10,137 nucleotides of DNA from an uncultured Bacteroidales bacterium. GTDB lineage: Bacteria; Bacteroidota; Bacteroidia; Bacteroidales; P3. Made by a program: the position numbers and the translations under genes. Under the pieces are notes generated by a model that did no database searches, was not told the DNA's origin, and worked only from the letters and a program-made list of their open reading frames with translations. The stretch's first letter is position 1; each line of letters starts with the position of its first letter. The stretch lies in NCBI GenBank assembly GCA_947177845.1, contig CAMWVZ010000026.1:1-10137 (forward strand). Direction: 5' to 3'. This document shows positions 6,518 through 10,137 of the stretch, piece by piece.

Positions 6518-8107
6518 ATGCGAAGACGGATTTTATTTTATGTGCTTCTGACGGCAACTCTCCTTGCAGGGACGGGGCAGGGGGCGCGGGCGCAGTTTGC
6601 GCTTCCTTGCAGGGCCGAACTTCCCGTTTCGGAAGACGACACTCCTTTTTCGATAGTTTCCTTGGAGCGTTTGGGTGTGTTGGTGGTGATGCGGCAGAAC
6701 GATTTGTTCTCGCCCCGCGCCGAGCGCAGGCTCTATTTCTACGATGAGAATCTCGCCCTGCGTTGGGAGTCCGCTTTGGCCACCGAAAGCCTCTACCGCT
6801 ATGCGTGCTACGAAATCGAGGAAGACAGCGTGCGTTTCTTCCTGACCACCCTGCCCGAGAAAACGACCCTTCCCGCCTTTCTGGAAATTGCGGTCTGCGT
6901 GGCCGACGGCGCCTACAACAAGCGCTATCATACGGTGGATGTGAGCGAACTGCACAAGACCGATATCGAAAGTTTCGCCATGCACGGCAAGCAAATGCTC
7001 TTCTTGGCGCATACCCGCGACGCCTACGTGCAATATGCCTTCGACGGCGCCACGGATTCGTTGCGCTCGGTGGAGGTGGCTTCCTCCAAAGACTACGACC
7101 TTTGCGACGTGCAATGGGATTTCGCCTCACACAAAACCTATTTCCTTTTCCGCGACAAGGAACTGCGGGAAAAAGACCTGCACATTGTGGTGGGCGATAT
7201 GTTCTCGGCGCAAATGAACCCGCTTGCCCTCTCGAGCCCGCGTTCGGATTTGCGCCTCACCGATGGGCGTATCCTCGCCGCCGGAAACGATGCGTTCTTG
7301 GTGGGCGGCACATGGAACACCGAAAGTTCCAAACAGCACACCTCCCACTACGACCGCGGCACCGAAACGGCGGGGCTTTTTACCTGCCGCTACGAAAACG
7401 GAAGGCAAACGGCCTTCAACCTACACTATTACTTGGATTTTCAAGGCGTGGACAGCCTGATGAGCGCGGAGGAAAGCTATAAACTGAACTCGGTGCGGCA
7501 GAGAGCCAACGGACGCTTCATTTTGCCCGACTATCTGTGCGAACTCTATTTTTGGGCGCAGGACGGCGCCTTTCATCTAATGGGCGAGACCTACGACCGG
7601 CTCATCACCACCACAACCGATGTTTCGTATGATTTCTACGGACGCATGATGCCCTACACCCGCACCTCTTTCGACGGCTACCAATACAAGAACGCTTTTT
7701 ATACGGCGGTGGATTCGGCGGGCAGGGACATCGCCGCCTCGGTGTTCGACATTCATCATGTGCGCAGGGAAAGCGACAGGGCGCAGATTACGGCTTTTGT
7801 GCAGGATACCGCGGCGGGAAAGATTCTTTACGCCTATCTGTCGCAGGGAATGGTGTTTTATCGGAGTATCGGCAAGGAAAGCGGATTTACGCCTTTACGC
7901 TCGTTCCGCTTGGCACCGTCCGTGCCGAACGACCGTGTGCAGCGTACATGGAACGAGGGGCTTTTGCCTTGGTATCCGGGATGTGTGCTGTCCTACGGAT
8001 ACCAACAGATCCTCAACCCTCGGCGCAAGGGGAAAAGTCGTCAGAACGTGTTTTATATGAACAAGCTGATGATAGAACAACGCGCCGCTGACGACAACCG
8101 GGATTAG
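6518..8107 (+). CDS. Secreted protein of unknown function, 529 aa
   Basis: I do not recognise a named family. The N-terminus is a clear Sec signal peptide: MRRR, a hydrophobic core at about 5-18, and likely cleavage after ARA at 25, with Gln26 next. No lipobox Cys follows the hydrophobic core, so export to the periplasm or beyond is expected. The mature part is rich in short aromatic beta-strand-like segments, for example RLYFYDENLALRWES (71-85), KTYFLFRDKEL (206-216) and AFHLMGETYD (351-360). A stretch SFDGYQYKNAFYTAVDSAG (384-402) follows. An all-beta, perhaps propeller-like fold is possible, but this is only inference. Uncharacterised secreted proteins of similar style are common in Bacteroidota, as far as I recall. 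The start is 10 bp after the hemW stop on the same strand, so it is probably co-transcribed with the kinase and hemW. Its stop (TAG 8105-8107) overlaps the stop of the convergent lipoprotein gene. Confidence 0.85.
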   Translation: MRRRILFYVLLTATLLAGTGQGARAQFALPCRAELPVSEDDTPFSIVSLERLGVLVVMRQNDLFSPRAERRLYFYDENLALRWESALATESLYRYACYEIEEDSVRFFLTTLPEKTTLPAFLEIAVCVADGAYNKRYHTVDVSELHKTDIESFAMHGKQMLFLAHTRDAYVQYAFDGATDSLRSVEVASSKDYDLCDVQWDFASHKTYFLFRDKELREKDLHIVVGDMFSAQMNPLALSSPRSDLRLTDGRILAAGNDAFLVGGTWNTESSKQHTSHYDRGTETAGLFTCRYENGRQTAFNLHYYLDFQGVDSLMSAEESYKLNSVRQRANGRFILPDYLCELYFWAQDGAFHLMGETYDRLITTTTDVSYDFYGRMMPYTRTSFDGYQYKNAFYTAVDSAGRDIAASVFDIHHVRRESDRAQITAFVQDTAAGKILYAYLSQGMVFYRSIGKESGFTPLRSFRLAPSVPNDRVQRTWNEGLLPWYPGCVLSYGYQQILNPRRKGKSRQNVFYMNKLMIEQRAADDNRD

Positions 8108-8334
8108 CGGCGTTTTTCGGCGAAATTTCCGCCGACAGGCGTGTCGGGCGCCGGTGCGGGATGCGGTTTCTTAGAGACAGGAGCCACTGCGACGCCGGAT
8201 GTGGTGTTGCAGAAATCGGGGGTGCGGGCCACCGTCGTTACGCCCCGGTGCGAGGAGCAGGAAGAGAAGATGCCCATGCACAAAATACTCAGGACAAGGA
8301 TACTGCCCATCACAAAAAAACGATTCTTTCTCAT
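8104..8334 (-). CDS. Small predicted lipoprotein, 76 aa, unknown function
   Basis: The ATG at 8334 is preferred over one 13 codons upstream because it begins MRKNRFF followed by a hydrophobic segment (about 7-23) and a lipobox-like FSSC with Cys26, a typical lipoprotein signal. The mature chain is only about 50 residues, polar and Pro/Lys-rich (KKPHPAPAPDTP at 55-66), with a further Cys42. No domain is recognisable. Support that it is a real gene: the signal peptide is convincing, and a perfect Bacteroidota -7 element lies about 37 bp upstream. The gene also fills the space between the secreted-protein gene and glnA with almost no slack. Its stop overlaps the convergent gene's stop by bases 8104-8107. 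It may be an envelope-anchored lipoprotein; nothing more specific is visible. Confidence 0.68.
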   Translation of the reverse strand: MRKNRFFVMGSILVLSILCMGIFSSCSSHRGVTTVARTPDFCNTTSGVAVAPVSKKPHPAPAPDTPVGGNFAEKRR

Positions 8335-8370
8335 ACGTTCCAAATATTTACCCCAAAGGGAAATCCACGG

Positions 8371-8378
8371 CAAAGGTA
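8371..8378 (-). promoter_or_regulatory. Candidate -7 element for the small lipoprotein gene
   Basis: On the minus strand this reads TACCTTTG, a perfect fit to TAnnTTTG. Transcription would start near 8365, about 30 nt before the ATG at 8334. No TTG or TTTG is found 19-21 bp upstream (about 8398-8402), so the promoter may be weak or need an activator. It faces away from the glnA element at 8392-8399. Confidence 0.42.
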
Positions 8379-8391
8379 ATGAATTTCTTTG

Positions 8392-8399
8392 TATCTTTG
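8392..8399 (+). promoter_or_regulatory. glnA: Candidate -7 element for glnA
   Basis: TATCTTTG fits TAnnTTTG exactly. A start near 8405 would give a leader of about 48 nt. That leader is strongly A-rich just before the ATG (8430-8449), as expected where initiation does not rely on a Shine-Dalgarno sequence. No good TTG element lies 19-21 bp upstream, so nitrogen-dependent activation is conceivable but not shown. Confidence 0.48.
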
Positions 8400-8452
8400 A
8401 TTTTTAAACGCGCAAAATAAACTACGCATAAAATAAAGAAAAACAAATAGTC

Positions 8453-9949
8453 ATGAGCATTTCTATGAATCCGCACCCCTTGGTGCAATTCTTGCAGAAG
8501 CCTGCCGCGGACTTTACCCGGCAAGACATTCTGCGTTTTATCGAGGAAAACAAGATTGAAATGGTCAACTTCCGCTATGTGGCGGGCGACGGCCGTCTCA
8601 AAACCCTCAACTTCGTGGTGAACGATTTGGATTATATCGACACCATCCTGCGCTGCGGAGAACGTGTGGACGGCTCGAGCCTCTTCAAGAACCTCGACGC
8701 GGGCGCCAGCGACCTCTATGTAATTCCGCGCTACCGCACCGCCTACATGAATCCCTTTGCGGAACGTCCCACCTTGGATTTGCTCTGCTCCTACTACGAC
8801 AAGGACGGAAAGCCTTTTGAAAGCGACCCCGCCTATGTGATGCACCGTGCCGCCGAGGTGATGCGCGAGAAGACCGGTTTCGACTTCTACTGCATGGGTG
8901 AGCTGGAATACTATGTAATCGGCCCCGAAGACAGTCTTTTCAAGGCCGACGACCAAAGAGGCTATCACGAATCTTCGCCCTACACCAAGTTCGAGAATTT
9001 CCGCAAGGAAGCGATGTTGGCGATGGCCGCCTGCGGCTGCCGCATCAAATACGGACACTCCGAGGTGGGCAACTTCAGCATGGACGGCAAGAACTACGAA
9101 CAGAACGAAATCGAATTCCTGCCTTGTCCCATGGAAGAAGCCGCCGACCAACTCATCATCGGCAAGTGGATTCTGCGCACCATGGCCTACGAACAAGGTC
9201 TTTTGGTGACCTTCTCGCCCAAAATCACCGTGGGTAAGGCCGGTAGCGGCATGCACATCCACACCGCCATTATGAAGAACGGCAAGAATCAGATGCTCGA
9301 CGCCAACCGCAAGCTTTCGGACACGGCGAAGAAAGCCATTGCCGGCTATCTGGATTGCGCCGCTTCGCTGACGGCTTTCGGCAACACCAACCCCATGTCG
9401 TACTTCCGTTTGGTTCCTCATCAGGAAGCGCCCACCAACATCTGCTGGGGCGACCGCAACCGCTCGGCCTTGGTACGTGTGCCGCTGGGCTGGGAAACCG
9501 ACAAGAACATGGCCGTGAACGCCAATCCGCTTGAAAGGAAACTCAAGCCGAACTATCAGAACAAACAGACCGCCGAATTCCGCGCTCCGGACGGTTCGGC
9601 CAATGTTTATCTGTTGATTGCCGGTCTTTGCGTGGCCGCCCGTCACGGTTTCGAAATGAAGAACAACCTCAAGTTTGCGAAAGACAACTATGTGGATATG
9701 AATATCTTTCATGCCGAAAACAAAGAAAAGGCGAAGAAATACCTGCAATTGCCCGTTTGCTGCGAGGATTCGGCGGAATGCCTGAAGAAGCAACGTGCCG
9801 TGTACGAAAAATACGGTGTGTTCAGCAAGGGCCTGATTGACGGTATCATCAACACGCTCAAGTCCTACAACGACAAGAAACTGCGCGATCAGGTAGCCAA
9901 GAGCCCCACCAAGATGTTGGAACTGGTGGAGAAGTATATGCACTGCTAA
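8453..9949 (+). CDS. glnA: Glutamine synthetase, type I-like (ATP + glutamate + NH3 to glutamine)
   Basis: A 498-aa protein, slightly longer than classic 470-residue GSI subunits. The N-terminal beta-grasp domain includes DGSS (73-76). The catalytic domain holds MGELEYYV (148-155), with E150 and E152 as metal-ligand candidates. It also has GHSEVG (201-206) and NEIEF (218-222) with E204 and E220, the ATP/metal motif GSGMHIH with H269, RLVPHQEAP (319-327), the arginine-rich NRSALVRVP (336-344) and EFRAPDGSAN (375-384). All expected catalytic residues therefore appear present. The usual VPG-YEAP reads VPH-QEAP here. The NLYDLP motif around the adenylylated Tyr of enterobacterial GlnA is absent; the equivalent stretch (about 411-435) is charged and Lys-rich. 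The enzyme assimilates ammonium in the cytoplasm. The gene is monocistronic: its own promoter region lies upstream and a strong terminator follows. A start at the second Met (residue 5) is possible. A glutamine-synthetase-like enzyme with another amine substrate is a minor alternative. Confidence 0.93.
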   Translation: MSISMNPHPLVQFLQKPAADFTRQDILRFIEENKIEMVNFRYVAGDGRLKTLNFVVNDLDYIDTILRCGERVDGSSLFKNLDAGASDLYVIPRYRTAYMNPFAERPTLDLLCSYYDKDGKPFESDPAYVMHRAAEVMREKTGFDFYCMGELEYYVIGPEDSLFKADDQRGYHESSPYTKFENFRKEAMLAMAACGCRIKYGHSEVGNFSMDGKNYEQNEIEFLPCPMEEAADQLIIGKWILRTMAYEQGLLVTFSPKITVGKAGSGMHIHTAIMKNGKNQMLDANRKLSDTAKKAIAGYLDCAASLTAFGNTNPMSYFRLVPHQEAPTNICWGDRNRSALVRVPLGWETDKNMAVNANPLERKLKPNYQNKQTAEFRAPDGSANVYLLIAGLCVAARHGFEMKNNLKFAKDNYVDMNIFHAENKEKAKKYLQLPVCCEDSAECLKKQRAVYEKYGVFSKGLIDGIINTLKSYNDKKLRDQVAKSPTKMLELVEKYMHC

Positions 9950-9969
9950 GGCGCTTTTGTCTTATGGTG

Positions 9970-10004
9970 AAACCCCGCATTGGCAAATGGTGCGGGGTTT
10001 TTTT
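9970..10004 (+). terminator. Intrinsic terminator after glnA
   Basis: AAACCCCGCA (9970-9979) pairs with TGCGGGGTTT (9991-10000) across an 11-nt loop. This gives a GC-rich 10-bp stem followed by a T-run reaching 10004. It lies 21 bp after the glnA stop and separates glnA from the next promoter. Confidence 0.93.
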
Positions 10005-10032
10005 ATACGCTTTCATTCTATTAATATAAAAA

Positions 10033-10063
10033 TTGCGAGACAGAAAAAAAAGGATTACATTTG
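10033..10063 (+). promoter_or_regulatory. Bacteroidota-type promoter for the gene starting at 10084
   Basis: TTG (10033-10035), a 20-bp spacer, then TACATTTG (10056-10063). This is an exact match to the TTG / TAnnTTTG pattern at the preferred spacing, inside an AT-rich gap after the glnA terminator. The transcript would start near 10070, leaving a leader of about 15 nt before the ATG at 10084. Confidence 0.75.
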
Positions 10064-10083
10064 TGTCCGATTAAATTTTTCGC

Positions 10084-10137
10084 ATGATGAACTATTTGTT
10101 GGAAACTCAAGGCGTGGTGAAGCGTTACGGCGCATAC
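10084..10137 (+). CDS. Probable ABC transporter ATP-binding protein, N-terminal 18 codons only
   Basis: The frame opens with two adjacent ATGs (10084 and 10087) and continues without a stop to the right edge. The 18 visible residues read MMNYLLETQGVVKRYGAY. The pattern of a short beta-strand, a hydrophobic-valine segment and K-R-Y-G just before an aromatic position resembles the N-terminus of ABC ATPases. There the strand precedes the A-loop aromatic residue that stacks on the ATP adenine. Walker A, the signature motif and Walker B all lie beyond the window, so the assignment rests on this short stretch. Either ATG could be the true start; the second gives the more typical MNYLLE opening. Placement after the terminator and behind its own promoter indicates a new transcription unit. 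Confidence 0.5.
   Translation, partial: MMNYLLETQGVVKRYGAY

Noticed and set aside
8117..8135. Hairpin TCGGCG / CGCCGA with a 7-nt loop just past the convergent stops, considered as a terminator.
   Set aside because: The stem is short and neither strand has a T-run after it.
8348..9943. A 531-codon open frame on the minus strand opposite glnA.
   Set aside because: It lies antisense to a clear glutamine synthetase and its translation shows no recognisable domain; treated as a shadow of codon bias.

Overview
The window reads as chromosomal DNA from a member of the Bacteroidota, probably the order Bacteroidales. Four things support this. Candidate promoters match the Bacteroidota form (TTG or TTTG, about 20 bp, TAnnTTTG) rather than the E. 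coli form. Start codons lack Shine-Dalgarno sequences and some have A-rich leaders. The TonB-linked receptor has an N-terminal carboxypeptidase-regulatory-like domain and an OMP_b-brl_3-type barrel. The glutamine synthetase and histidine kinase are of types common in this phylum. GC content looks moderately high, somewhat above half by eye. I see no insertion sequence, integrase, CRISPR array, tRNA or rRNA. The region looks like ordinary core or near-core chromosome.

Layout: (1) Positions 1-3753, minus strand, hold three genes transcribed right to left: a permuted NlpC/P60-like (YiiX-type) cysteine hydrolase lipoprotein, a TonB-dependent receptor-like outer-membrane protein, and a fumarylacetoacetate-hydrolase-family enzyme cut off by the left edge. 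A good promoter candidate for the receptor lies over the 3' end of the hydrolase gene. (2) Positions 3824-8107, plus strand, hold a tight three-gene cluster: an orphan membrane sensor histidine kinase, the radical-SAM heme chaperone HemW (ATGA overlap with the kinase), and a secreted protein of unknown function 10 bp further on. (3) Positions 8104-8334, minus strand, hold a 76-residue lipoprotein whose stop codon overlaps that of the secreted protein tail to tail. (4) Positions 8453-9949, plus strand, hold a type I-like glutamine synthetase that shares a compact divergent promoter region with the small lipoprotein and is followed by a strong intrinsic terminator. (5) From 10084 the first 18 codons of what is probably an ABC transporter ATPase follow a near-ideal Bacteroidota promoter.

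How the genes work together: the minus-strand genes could form an envelope or uptake-linked unit, but no shared substrate can be named. The kinase-hemW-secreted protein cluster is probably co-transcribed. Whether the kinase has anything to do with heme is speculation. I did not find a convincing new biological system. The points most worth a second look are the kinase's H-box, where Gln replaces the usual acidic residue after the phospho-acceptor His, the uncharacterised secreted protein tied to hemW, the apparent absence of the adenylylation-site motif in GlnA, and the overlapping divergent promoter at 8371-8399.
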